Assembly: GCA_900769545.1 (NCBI GenBank)
Contig: CAAGGZ010000046.1
Coordinates: forward strand, 1 to 11,911
DNA from: Clostridia bacterium
Lineage (GTDB): Bacteria; Bacillota; Clostridia; Christensenellales; Borkfalkiaceae
Direction of reading: 5' to 3'
Length of the DNA stretch: 11,911 bases
Below, in pieces: positions 1-7,266 of the stretch. The notes under the pieces are model-generated. The model was not told the DNA's origin. It saw only the letters and a list, made by a program, of their open reading frames with translations, and made no database searches. A program made the position numbers and the translations under genes. Numbering within the stretch: position 1 is the stretch's first letter; the number at the start of each line of letters is the position of its first letter.

Positions 1-505
1 ATTGTTCGTGCAACGCTTCAACGTAGGGAGCAAGCTCCACAATACCCGTCGTACCGTTCAAGCTACTGGAATGAATAACCGGTTCGTCATAATTAAAACC
101 AACGAAGCAATCGTATTTAATAAGCTGATCCGTCATAGTTAAAATGGCTGCGTCGTTGCGCGTAACGTCAATGAATACTTTAATATCTAATTCCTCGCAA
201 AGCTCCATCGCTTCAAACATTTTCGCGCTGCCGAGCGAACCTACGTTCTGCCCCATCAAGAATATATAATTGAAGCCGCAATCTTTGTATTCCTGGAATC
301 TTTCTCTGCTGACTTCAGGAGCGAACCAACCGTTTAAAATCAATTTATCCGCTTGTACTGCGTCGTAATCGGGCAATTCAATCTTTTCTATTCCGCTATC
401 GCTTTGCGACGCTTCGCTGCTGCTATCACCGCCGCCCAACAACGTACAGCTCGATGCGGAAAAGATAAGCGCCACTGCCAATAATATCCCAAATTTTCTT
501 CTCAT
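1..505 (-). CDS. Secreted lipoprotein with TIM-barrel-like (glycoside-hydrolase-like) N-terminus, partial at the left edge
   Basis: The first 168 codons are present and the C-terminus lies beyond base 1. The start is the ATG at 505-503. It overlaps the stop of the upstream permease gene as ATGA, and AGGAGG lies at 514-519 on the minus strand. The product starts with a basic, hydrophobic signal peptide ending in a lipobox (ASSC, Cys20), then a Gly/Ser-rich linker, so it should be a lipid-anchored extracellular protein. The mature part shows alternating strand and helix segments: an NGWFAPE strand, a Glu/Arg helix, CGFNYIFLMG, an ELCEELDIKVFIDV segment and VGFNYDEP. The last resembles the (R)DEP strand ends seen in TIM-barrel proteins of carbohydrate loci. 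As the last visible gene of the ABC operon it may trim or bind the imported glycan outside the cell. I cannot assign a GH family, and catalytic residues cannot be judged from this fragment. Confidence 0.75.
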   Translation of the reverse strand, partial: MRRKFGILLAVALIFSASSCTLLGGGDSSSEASQSDSGIEKIELPDYDAVQADKLILNGWFAPEVSRERFQEYKDCGFNYIFLMGQNVGSLGSAKMFEAMELCEELDIKVFIDVTRNDAAILTMTDQLIKYDCFVGFNYDEPVIHSSSLNGTTGIVELAPYVEALHEQ

Positions 506-1362
506 CCTTTTAATCCTCCTGCCGACATACTATTCATAATCGTTTTGCTGAAACAACAGAAGACCACTAATACGACGCCCGTCGTAAAGGTCATTGCCGC
601 AAATACATAAGGCATACTTGTACTGTATTTCGTATAAATTGCATTCAAACCGTACGCTACTGTCGGGTACTCGTTCAGATACATATACGGCGTATAATAA
701 TCGTTCCAACAACTAATAAAACTTACAATTGCAATCGATACGATAATAGGTTTTGCCTGCGGCGCCATAATACTGATGAACACTCGCCAGTTCGACGCGC
801 CGTCCAAGAATGCGGATTCCGCATATTCCCAAGGAATTGCCGCGTAGAAGTTTCTAAACAGCAAAAAGCCAAAACCGAAGCCACCGGCGCTCATTAAGAA
901 CACTCCGTAAAAGGTGTTTAACAAATTGATAGAATCCAAGAAACGATAGGTGGTCGTAACCGAACCAATCGTAGGAATTACCATCGTTACGATTGCCAAG
1001 TTTGTGATAAAGCCATTTAGCTTAAACTTATATTTCGCCACGATATACCCTGCTATATTGGGGAAAAGCACGGCTAACAGCACCGTTCCTACCACGTAAA
1101 TCGCCGAATTTTTAATCATCGTAGGCATTGCCGTCGTACCGTACGCTTTATAGGTGAATGCTTTATCGTAGTTCTTTTCTATGCTCTTCATCGTTATATC
1201 AAATATCTTGAAAGGATATTTGTTGAAGTTAGAAACCGAGCGGAAGGAACCGAATACCATCCACACCAAGAGCAATATGTACGAAATTGCAAAAATTGCC
1301 ATAACGATAAATAACGTGGTGCGGAATATTTTATCAGACATTTTGTATTTCTTTCTTGCCAT
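502..1362 (-). CDS. Carbohydrate ABC transporter permease, MalG/UgpE type
   Basis: This 286-residue integral membrane protein is one half of the translocation channel of a CUT1-type sugar importer. A first hydrophobic helix lies at about residues 15-38, and further helices lie at about 85-108, 118-135, 150-172, 206-225 and 252-275. The cytoplasmic EAA loop that docks the ATPase is clear at about 179-205: ESAFLDGA followed by a conserved spacing to PQAKP. Length and layout match the MalG/UgpE family. The start lies 1 nt after the stop of the MalF-type gene, and a purine-rich GGGGGTGG ribosome site (minus strand, complement of 1372-1380) sits inside the end of that gene. Its own stop overlaps the start of the downstream lipoprotein gene, so translational coupling on both sides is likely. 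The transported sugar cannot be read from the permease. Confidence 0.95.
   Translation of the reverse strand: MARKKYKMSDKIFRTTLFIVMAIFAISYILLLVWMVFGSFRSVSNFNKYPFKIFDITMKSIEKNYDKAFTYKAYGTTAMPTMIKNSAIYVVGTVLLAVLFPNIAGYIVAKYKFKLNGFITNLAIVTMVIPTIGSVTTTYRFLDSINLLNTFYGVFLMSAGGFGFGFLLFRNFYAAIPWEYAESAFLDGASNWRVFISIMAPQAKPIIVSIAIVSFISCWNDYYTPYMYLNEYPTVAYGLNAIYTKYSTSMPYVFAAMTFTTGVVLVVFCCFSKTIMNSMSAGGLKG
514..519 (-). promoter_or_regulatory. Ribosome binding site deciding the start of the edge lipoprotein
   Basis: The minus strand reads AGGAGG here, 8 nt before the ATG at 505-503. The site lies within the last codons of the permease gene and supports the overlapping ATGA start. Confidence 0.8.
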
Positions 1363-1363
1363 A

Positions 1364-2302
1364 TTAGTATTCCACCCCCTCTGTTACCTTTTCCATTAAG
1401 TAGCGGAATGCCATAATAAACGCGCCGCCGAAAATGGCAATCAATACGCCAAACGCACTAATTACAGTGTTGTTTTTATCGTTTTTAACCGTCTGCGTAA
1501 TCATAAGCCCAATGGTCGTCGAACGAGGCGCGCCGTCCGTCAATAATAACGAGGGCATCATCCAACTAAAGACGCCTGCAACGATTGTAATGGACATCGT
1601 TGTAATCGTCGGCCAAATCAAAGGAACGCAAATGCTGATAAACTGACGAAGTTGCGTTGCGCCGTCCAATTCCGAGCTCTCAAATACGCTATCGGGCAAT
1701 CTTGCCATAGACGAAGAGAAATAGATTAAGTTCCCATTTACACCTGTCCAAACACTGAATACGAGAATTGCTCCCCACATCGTTTCCTCGTTCCCAAGGA
1801 ACCCGCCTACGGGAATAATGCCCGTATCAAATTGCGAGCCATCGCCGCCAAGCCCCATCAAACGAATAATCTGAATGATAATACCTGAGGAATTGTCTAA
1901 CGCCAAACGGAACGCCAAACACAATACAACCGCAGAAATAACCGCCGGCAAAAATAGAATTATACGGAAGCTATTATGTAAAGGAAGCTTTTTATAAATT
2001 CCGTATGCAAACAAAACGGTCAACGGCATATTGATAAGCAAGGAAAGCGGAATCAAGGTAAACGAATTGATTACACCGTGATAATTGAGAATCCCTCTAT
2101 CCTTCATACCGAAGATAATCTTACATATCTCTTGATAATTCTCCAATCCTACAAACTTTCTCGTCGAACCGTCCGCCATGATTTCAAAGAAGGAGTCAAA
2201 CATTGTTCCCGCATTCATACACAGCCAGAACACGAAAAAGTGCAATAACGGCCACGCTAAAAATCCGTATATAAACAGCGCGTCAGTCTTTTTTTTATTC
2301 AT
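1364..2302 (-). CDS. Carbohydrate ABC transporter permease, MalF/UgpA type
   Basis: This 312-residue membrane protein is the partner of the adjacent MalG-type permease. A first transmembrane helix lies at about residues 8-30. An extracytoplasmic stretch with a GLENYQ motif (about 52-57) follows, as is common just before the permease core in this family. Further helices lie at about 78-102, 112-132, 174-196, 234-256 and 280-302. The EAA ATPase-docking loop is at about 207-231 (ESSELDGA ... VPLIWP). The start is supported by AAGGAAAA about 5 nt upstream on the minus strand. The gene follows the binding-protein gene after 87 nt that hold a stem-loop, and it precedes the second permease by 1 nt. 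No ABC ATPase gene is present in the window. Such importers in Bacillota often share a MsmX-type ATPase encoded elsewhere, which is an inference for this one. Confidence 0.95.
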   Translation of the reverse strand: MNKKKTDALFIYGFLAWPLLHFFVFWLCMNAGTMFDSFFEIMADGSTRKFVGLENYQEICKIIFGMKDRGILNYHGVINSFTLIPLSLLINMPLTVLFAYGIYKKLPLHNSFRIILFLPAVISAVVLCLAFRLALDNSSGIIIQIIRLMGLGGDGSQFDTGIIPVGGFLGNEETMWGAILVFSVWTGVNGNLIYFSSSMARLPDSVFESSELDGATQLRQFISICVPLIWPTITTMSITIVAGVFSWMMPSLLLTDGAPRSTTIGLMITQTVKNDKNNTVISAFGVLIAIFGGAFIMAFRYLMEKVTEGVEY

Positions 2303-2330
2303 AGTCTTTTCCTTATCAATCTGTTAAAGG

Positions 2331-2368
2331 CCTTGAAGGGTGGAAAAATTTTCTTCTACCCTTCAAAG
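2331..2368 (-). promoter_or_regulatory. Intercistronic stem-loop between binding-protein and permease genes
   Basis: CTTTGAAGGGT (minus strand, 2368-2358) can pair with ACCCTTCAAGG (2341-2331), giving 11 bp with one G-T wobble. The AT-rich interior can pair further (GAAAA with TTTTC). No T-run follows on the minus strand, so it is not a standard Rho-independent terminator. In binding-protein-dependent transporter operons such hairpins commonly protect the upstream mRNA, so the binding protein is made in excess over the permeases. That role here is inferred. Confidence 0.7.
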
Positions 2369-2389
2369 TCATAAATTCATCAGTAATGC

Positions 2390-3853
2390 TTATTTATTAA
2401 AAGCCTCGAATCTGCCTTCCCAATCGGCTTTCTGTACAGCGTAGATACTTTCAATAAGACTGGTGCTGTATGCCGTAGAAGCTGCGTTCGTTGCCAAGGA
2501 TTGGAACAACGCGCTCGTCGAGAAATGAATCGCGCTAGAAAGCGAAGGCAACTGGTCAGAACCAGCAATACCGTGTACGCTGTTATCCGTAACGCTTGCA
2601 ACGCCTTTCGCAAAATCACTTAAAGCTTCCGTCGGCGTCTTATACGTCAACGAACAAGGTACGCCCGTCGATGCGTGGAACAAACGCGTTGCGTCCTCCG
2701 AAGCCATATACGTCAAGAATGCTTTTGCAAGATCCTGATTTTTATTTTTACCGTTCTTCGTTACCATGAAATATTCGCTAGGCGCATTGATGAATACGGT
2801 AGATTTACCGCCTTCATTCACAACGGGAGCGCTCGCGAAACGATAGAAAGAAATTTCTTCGTCCTCAATCTGTTCGTGCATTTCATTTTCAAACCAAGAA
2901 CCGGAAATACAGAATACGGAAAGGCCGTTTAAGAATTTCTGCTGTGCGTCACGGTTGGAATGGCCGAGGGAATCGCTGAACGAGTTGGAAGGATAATATT
3001 TACCGCTTGCGTTCTGTTGAGGATTCAAAAGCGCTGCAATGCTATCCAAAGCCTTTACGGTAGAATCGTTTACAAGCAACGATTTGTTTTCGTCATTCTT
3101 AACGCTTGCCACATAAGGCTGATTCCAATATGCGTTAAAGCCTTCGTAATCCACTTGCGCCCACAAGCTCTTGAAGATATAATTCATATCGTCAACGGAC
3201 GCACCCCAACTCATAGGAACCACTTTCTGTCCGAGAGCCGTTTTACTCCAGTTGTTATTGATGGAGTAACACATATCCAACAAGCCCTGCCACGTTGCGG
3301 GGAACGCACCCTGCGTAAATTCGCCGTAAGAAGGAATTCCTTTAATATATTCTTCGTTGTATACAAAGCCAGTAGGCGAGTATACGTAAGGCATAATGTA
3401 ACGAGAATCTTCATATACGCCAAATTTTGCGTACTGTTCATTTCTGTAAGAAAGGCTGTCGTTTATATCATCCAAAGACACGATATTGCCTGCTAATGCC
3501 CATTCAATCCACTGTAATTCTGCGGAGAACGAGAAATAAATATCCGAGCAGTTGTCCGTTGCAACAACACTAGCAAGACGTTCGTTAAGCTGTTCGTCCG
3601 CCTTTACGCTAATGTTAGAACCCGTACCTTTATTAAACATTCTTGCCGCGTCTTTTAACCACTCTACGCCAAGACCTTTATCAATCGCAGTGATTTCCAA
3701 CGATTTCCCCGTCCAATCACCATAGGTTTCCACAAATTTCTGCGCTTCTTCGCTTGTCAAACTCTGTTCAGACGAAGATTCTTCCCCACCGCCGCAAGCA
3801 GCAACGGAAAAAAGCATAAGAGCCGACAACAATAAACTACCAAATTTTTTCAT
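2390..3853 (-). CDS. Extracellular solute-binding lipoprotein (family 1, carbohydrate ABC transporter)
   Basis: The product is 487 residues, typical for family 1 sugar-binding proteins. It begins with a lipoprotein signal peptide (MKKFGSLLLSALMLFSVAAC, lipobox Cys20), followed by a Gly/Ser/Glu linker that would tether the domain to the outer face of the membrane. The mature domain opens with LEITAIDKGLGVEWLKDAARMF, the usual first strand and helix. It has the expected hinge-type segments (DIYFSFSAE, YVYSPTGFVYNEEY) and a late PSEYFMVTKNGKN / AFLTYMASEDATRLF region, common in CUT1 binding proteins. Many surface Trp and Tyr residues fit oligosaccharide binding. A weak AAGGAAAC ribosome site precedes the ATG. 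It follows the surface-protein gene by 18 nt and is separated from the MalF-type gene by a stem-loop. The ligand is unknown; a uronide is suggested only by the nearby uxu genes. Confidence 0.93.
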   Translation of the reverse strand: MKKFGSLLLSALMLFSVAACGGGEESSSEQSLTSEEAQKFVETYGDWTGKSLEITAIDKGLGVEWLKDAARMFNKGTGSNISVKADEQLNERLASVVATDNCSDIYFSFSAELQWIEWALAGNIVSLDDINDSLSYRNEQYAKFGVYEDSRYIMPYVYSPTGFVYNEEYIKGIPSYGEFTQGAFPATWQGLLDMCYSINNNWSKTALGQKVVPMSWGASVDDMNYIFKSLWAQVDYEGFNAYWNQPYVASVKNDENKSLLVNDSTVKALDSIAALLNPQQNASGKYYPSNSFSDSLGHSNRDAQQKFLNGLSVFCISGSWFENEMHEQIEDEEISFYRFASAPVVNEGGKSTVFINAPSEYFMVTKNGKNKNQDLAKAFLTYMASEDATRLFHASTGVPCSLTYKTPTEALSDFAKGVASVTDNSVHGIAGSDQLPSLSSAIHFSTSALFQSLATNAASTAYSTSLIESIYAVQKADWEGRFEAFNK

Positions 3854-3871
3854 ATTTTTTGTTTCCTTTTT

Positions 3872-5929
3872 TTAATTTTCTTTCTTTTTTAAAAGCAATG
3901 CCACCGCACCGAGCGCCACAAACGAGCTCATTAAACCGCTAATGCTGCCAAAACAGCTCTGTTTTGCAGCCGAGCTGCTGTCTTGAGGTTTTTCCTCTTC
4001 GGGAAGTCCTTTCCCTACGACAATCTTCAACTCGTTAGAAGTGAACGTGCCGAACACGTTGGTAATTTTTGCCACAACAACTACTTCGCCATCTGCGATA
4101 CCGTTGAGATAATTTTCATCGTCGAGCATAGCGTACGCGCTGCCAGAGATGATTTCATACGTTACTTCGGATTGGTTGTGATAATTCCCGAAAACTTTCG
4201 TTTCCAATTTTACGTAACCGTCTGCATCAATCTGCGTTGCGTTCATTTGCGCTTTCAACGTCAACGTAATGGGTGCTGTTTCCGCTTGTACAACGGGGGC
4301 TAATTTCACCGTTACTGCATCCGACGTATTGTGCATATAGAAACCAAACCAATTACCGAACGGACAATTTGCAGAAGAAATATAACCGCTTTCACCAATC
4401 TCTTCACCGTTGATAAGCGCTTGCGCAAAGTAACCTGCTTTTATACCGTTTACATAATAAGGAATTGCGCGAAGTTCCAACTCAAACGCTTGACCGTCCG
4501 CTACGCAATCAGGCAATGCGCCTCTTGCAAAGTTTTTACCTGCATAACCGAGATTAACGCCCTGCTCGCTGAGCCAGAAATAGATACCGCCCTTCGTATA
4601 ATAGAGGTTTGTACCATTCAACACGAAATATATATCGAAATCCGAAACGTCGTTGATAGTAACCATCATTTTTACAGCGTTCACGCTTGCGTCTTTTCTA
4701 ATGAATTTAATGTTAGTTTCCTGTTCGAAATCAAATTCGTCTCCGTTATCACCTTCACCGACAAATTCTTTACCCTCGCCAAGCGCAACGATTTCGGAAA
4801 TATCTTCCGTCTTATAGTCCTCTGCCAGCACCTTGGGCGCGTTTACAAAGGTTGCGGTATCGAAATAAACGTCCGTAGCAGGCGTTACCGGTAAAGACGT
4901 AGAATAATAGAAGGTAAATGCGATAGGCGCAATTTTGCCGTTTTCGTCAATATAATCGCCTGCCGAAACACGCAATTCAATCCACTCGCCTTTCGACAAG
5001 GTTGCGCCCGTAAAGCGCGTTTGCGGATCCCAAATATTCGGCGTTAAGGAAGAGGTAATCCAAAGGTCAAATCCCATATCCATACCTTCGGAGAAATATA
5101 CCCTGAAAATCAGATCGTCGTCCGTATTAAATTCTACGTCCTGAGGGAACATAAACATAATACAAGGATAATACAACGTAGCCGTATCTACCCAAGACAT
5201 CTTATACGCGCCGTTGGTAGAACCTTCGGGGGCTTCGTCCTCGCTAACGTAAGAACCTGAAATTTTAAAGCTTTGATAATCGCCGCCCCAACATCCGCCG
5301 GGATTGTTTACCGCTGCTTCTAAGAAAGAAGCATCTGCCAAACGAAGAACTGCGTTTTGTGTAAAGTCGGACAACATACCCTCAGGCATTTCATACTCGG
5401 GCACTACGATTTCTCGCTCGGAACGGGTAACGTGATACATAGAATTTTCCGCATCCCACGTAATCGTAAACGTACGCATAAATTCTATGGAGGAAAGCCC
5501 GTTGTTGAACGTTGCGCCTTCGGGAATCACCAAAGAGCCGCCGTCAGGAAGATAGTAGCCTCCAATATAAAATGCGTTTGCAATGTCCATATATTGCACG
5601 ACCGAACCTTCTACGTTCGATAAAGACTTACCACTGACTAAAATTTGATCTTTCAACGCATTTGTCGCACTGTCAGCAGCCGTCCATTGATTGTAGCCCG
5701 TCAATGCCATTTGCCCATCCAATGTGGACATTAACATATACAAACACGTATTTGTATTGCTATGCGCATGAATTTCAATGGAATCCACTTCATAGTGCGG
5801 TATCGTCGTTTCCGCAGACGCCGTTACGGCGCTTTTATCTACATTATAGGTCGCCATAGAAACGCCTACGCCCGCAAAAACAGTCATCATCACAGACAAT
5901 GCAATCGCCGCCAAAGTTTTCTTTTTCAT
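3872..5929 (-). CDS. Large secreted surface protein with beta-sandwich and Ig-like regions and a C-terminal membrane anchor
   Basis: This 685-residue product is the first gene of the transporter operon. A Sec signal peptide covers about residues 1-40, ending near ASAET. No domain is recognised with certainty. Three beta-rich stretches with many aromatic residues follow (about 45-165, 175-375 and 385-550) and look like carbohydrate-binding or jelly-roll modules. Residues about 553-641 resemble a bacterial Ig-like (Big_2-type) domain. After an acidic, Ser-rich linker comes SCFGSISG (Cys659), a hydrophobic helix at about 665-680 and KKKEN at the end. This three-part tail resembles a cell-wall or membrane sorting signal but has no LPXTG. 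AGGAGG lies at 5934-5939 (minus strand), 4 nt before the ATG. Its place ahead of the binding protein suggests that it captures the glycan at the cell surface, which is inferred. No catalytic motif is visible. Confidence 0.85.
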   Translation of the reverse strand: MKKKTLAAIALSVMMTVFAGVGVSMATYNVDKSAVTASAETTIPHYEVDSIEIHAHSNTNTCLYMLMSTLDGQMALTGYNQWTAADSATNALKDQILVSGKSLSNVEGSVVQYMDIANAFYIGGYYLPDGGSLVIPEGATFNNGLSSIEFMRTFTITWDAENSMYHVTRSEREIVVPEYEMPEGMLSDFTQNAVLRLADASFLEAAVNNPGGCWGGDYQSFKISGSYVSEDEAPEGSTNGAYKMSWVDTATLYYPCIMFMFPQDVEFNTDDDLIFRVYFSEGMDMGFDLWITSSLTPNIWDPQTRFTGATLSKGEWIELRVSAGDYIDENGKIAPIAFTFYYSTSLPVTPATDVYFDTATFVNAPKVLAEDYKTEDISEIVALGEGKEFVGEGDNGDEFDFEQETNIKFIRKDASVNAVKMMVTINDVSDFDIYFVLNGTNLYYTKGGIYFWLSEQGVNLGYAGKNFARGALPDCVADGQAFELELRAIPYYVNGIKAGYFAQALINGEEIGESGYISSANCPFGNWFGFYMHNTSDAVTVKLAPVVQAETAPITLTLKAQMNATQIDADGYVKLETKVFGNYHNQSEVTYEIISGSAYAMLDDENYLNGIADGEVVVVAKITNVFGTFTSNELKIVVGKGLPEEEKPQDSSSAAKQSCFGSISGLMSSFVALGAVALLLKKKEN

Positions 5930-5977
5930 AATGCCTCCTGCTTATTTTGATTTTTTGTCTTTCGACTCATTTTCTGT

Positions 5978-6006
5978 ATTGTATCATATAAAATATCCAT
6001 TTTCAA
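5978..6006 (-). promoter_or_regulatory. Sigma-A promoter of the surface protein / ABC transporter operon
   Basis: On the minus strand TTGAAA (6006-6001) is followed after exactly 17 nt by TACAAT (5983-5978). A TG dinucleotide one base upstream of the -10 makes it an extended -10. Transcription should start near 5971, giving a leader of about 42 nt before the ATG at 5929. The imperfect -35 fits a promoter that needs an activator. Confidence 0.75.
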
Positions 6007-6011
6007 TATGT

Positions 6012-6041
6012 TCTATTTGGTAAAAAATTCTCTATATTGGT
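6012..6041. promoter_or_regulatory. Paired direct repeats, candidate AraC-type activator operator
   Basis: The plus strand shows TCTATTTGGT (6012-6021) and TCTATATTGGT (6031-6041), which read ACCAAATAGA and ACCAATATAGA on the minus strand. The copies are 19-20 bp apart, about two helical turns, and the near one ends 5 nt upstream of the -35 box of the ABC operon promoter. Two tandem half-sites beside the -35 are the classic binding pattern of AraC-family activators. The regulator encoded next door is the likely ligand; this is inferred. Confidence 0.5.
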
Positions 6042-6159
6042 TTTTTATTGCTTTTTTTCTCGTTTTTCCCAAACGTAAAATCTTTTAAATTGCTTTATAG
6101 GCTATAATGCAACAAAACTCCTTTCCGCATATATTTTAAAGGAGCGCAACCGCATCGTC

Positions 6160-6174
6160 AGCAAACGTTTTAAT
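6160..6174 (-). promoter_or_regulatory. Candidate cre (CcpA) catabolite-repression box
   Basis: On the minus strand ATTAAAACGTTTGCT fits the Gram-positive cre pattern WTGNAANCGNWNNCW at every fixed position except T for G at the third base. It contains the AAACGTTT palindrome and lies between the two divergent promoters. Such matches occur by chance in AT-rich DNA, so support is modest. Confidence 0.3.
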
Positions 6175-6199
6175 CTGCAACGACTTTATGAGAATATAT

Positions 6200-6210
6200 T
6201 CTATATTTGT
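6200..6210. promoter_or_regulatory. Third copy of the putative AraC-type half-site
   Basis: TCTATATTTGT differs by one base from TCTATATTGGT at 6031-6041, in the same orientation. It overlaps the palindrome at 6191-6202 and lies 36 nt upstream of the regulator's -35 box. A distant half-site of this kind could support looping or autoregulation as araO2 does in E. coli; this is a hypothesis. Confidence 0.35.
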
Positions 6211-6246
6211 TTTTAAATGTTTTATATAAAATTATAAAGTATTTTG

Positions 6247-6275
6247 TTGACATTTTGCCTCAAACCGTTTATACT
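6247..6275 (+). promoter_or_regulatory. Sigma-A promoter of the AraC-family regulator gene
   Basis: A perfect TTGACA (6247-6252) is followed after 17 nt by TATACT (6270-6275). Transcription should start near 6282, which gives a very short leader of about 13 nt to the first ATG (6295) or about 25 nt to the second (6307). Confidence 0.85.
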
Positions 6276-6294
6276 GTTTTTATCTTAAAAAATT

Positions 6295-7113
6295 ATGGGG
6301 ATTTTTATGGAATCGCTTAACCTCTCAGGTTTATCCTTTGCTTCAAAAATCAATTTCAGTGATGATGAATTTTGGCACGACCATACGTTTGTAGAATGTT
6401 TTTTTATCTGTGAAGGCTCTATTATTCATCATATTGATGACACGCAAACAACTCTTTCCGTGGGCGACGGAGTGATTATTCTTCCAAATTTTTCACATTC
6501 TTTCCAGCGTTTTCAACCTTGTATACACCGAGACAATATGATTTCGATGGAATTATTTGAGGAATGTTGCTCCTTTTTCGACCCGGAAATTTACGAGCGA
6601 TTACTCGAAAATAAGTACATACAGTTTCATATTGACATGGAGCGTATTCAATTTTTCGACAAAAGCGTTATTACTTATATTCACTGTAATGATGTATTCC
6701 AAAAGAAAAAGTATGAGAAATTGTTAGTAACGTTATTATTGAGCTTTATCACCTTGCCGGAATTTTATAAAAGCTCTTCGTTGAACGATTTTCAATCGAA
6801 ATGTATTACCGTCATTAGCGAGGTATTCCATAAACCCAACGCGATTGAATTGGCGCATCAGCAATTACAATTCAACAAATCCTATCTTTCGAAAAAATTT
6901 AAAGACGTTTTCGGCGTAACGATGACGGATTATATCAATGAAATGCGCGTAAACTACGCTTCTTACCTGCTTTCCGTAACCGAATACACGTTGCCGCATA
7001 TTTGCGAATTGATTGGATTGGAAAGTCTTCCCTACTTTAATAAATTATTTAAGGCATATTATCATATTACCCCTGCAAAATATCGAAAAGACGTGCGAAA
7101 AGAACAAAAATAA
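6295..7113 (+). CDS. AraC-family transcriptional regulator with N-terminal cupin-like sensor
   Basis: The 272-residue product has the usual size and order for the family. An N-terminal cupin-like sugar-sensing domain covers about residues 20-100 (WHDHTFVECFFICEG, then SVGDGVIILPNFSHSF), followed by a helical linker. The C-terminal AraC double helix-turn-helix is at about 177-267: IELAHQQLQFNKSYLSKKFK is the first HTH, and ICELIGLESLPYFNKLFKAY then the TPAKYRK ending form the second. The gene is divergent from the ABC operon and probably activates it when the sugar or a breakdown product binds. The ATG at 6295 has no ribosome site. The in-frame ATG at 6307, four codons later, has GGGGA 5 nt upstream and may be the true start. 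A strong terminator follows the stop. The inducer is unknown. Confidence 0.93.
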   Translation: MGIFMESLNLSGLSFASKINFSDDEFWHDHTFVECFFICEGSIIHHIDDTQTTLSVGDGVIILPNFSHSFQRFQPCIHRDNMISMELFEECCSFFDPEIYERLLENKYIQFHIDMERIQFFDKSVITYIHCNDVFQKKKYEKLLVTLLLSFITLPEFYKSSSLNDFQSKCITVISEVFHKPNAIELAHQQLQFNKSYLSKKFKDVFGVTMTDYINEMRVNYASYLLSVTEYTLPHICELIGLESLPYFNKLFKAYYHITPAKYRKDVRKEQK

Positions 7114-7163
7114 GTCTAAAAGTAATAAAATATATGAAAAAGGGTACCCCCCATTTTTGCAAT

Positions 7164-7211
7164 AAAAAACCATAATATCGATATTTTTCGTATCAATATT
7201 ATGGTTTTTTT
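7164..7211. terminator. Strong Rho-independent terminator, probably bidirectional
   Basis: The arm at 7165-7184 (AAAAACCATAATATCGATAT) pairs with 7190-7209 over 20 bp, with only two wobble positions, around a 5-nt TTTTC loop. A T-run ends it on the plus strand, after the regulator gene. A matching A-run opens it, so the minus strand also ends in T. It can therefore stop transcripts arriving from the ATPase gene, whose stop is about 110 nt away. Confidence 0.9.
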
Positions 7212-7266
7212 ATGTGGGCAGAGGTGGATTCAAAGCGCATCAGCCTCTCTCAATCCCTTTATTTAA

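Larger units (their letters stand above)
5930..6294. other. Divergent intergenic control region between the ABC operon and the AraC-type regulator
   Basis: These 365 AT-rich bases hold no convincing gene. They contain the minus-strand promoter of the ABC operon (5978-6006), two direct repeats beside it (6012-6041), a hairpin-capable CTCCTTT/AAAGGAG pair (6118-6144, 13-nt loop), and a cre-like box (6160-6174). They also contain a perfect 12-bp palindrome AGAATATATTCT (6191-6202), a third repeat copy (6200-6210) and the regulator promoter (6247-6275). Confidence 0.8.

Noticed and set aside
6103..6108. TATAAT on the plus strand in the divergent region
   Set aside because: No acceptable -35 lies 16-18 nt upstream and no gene follows at a sensible distance.
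6118..6144. CTCCTTT/AAAGGAG pair as a riboswitch or small-gene ribosome site
   Set aside because: The stem is 7 bp with a 13-nt loop, lies outside both predicted leaders, and AAAGGAG is not followed by a start codon.
6109..6181. Four scattered GCAAC/GCAAAC copies as regulator sites
   Set aside because: The motif is only five or six bases, spacing is irregular (37, 15 and 16 nt), and the TCTAT(A)TTGGT repeats are better placed.
7136..7158. GGGTACCC palindrome flanked by A- and T-runs after the regulator gene
   Set aside because: The stem is very short, and the much stronger terminator at 7164-7211 explains the transcript end.
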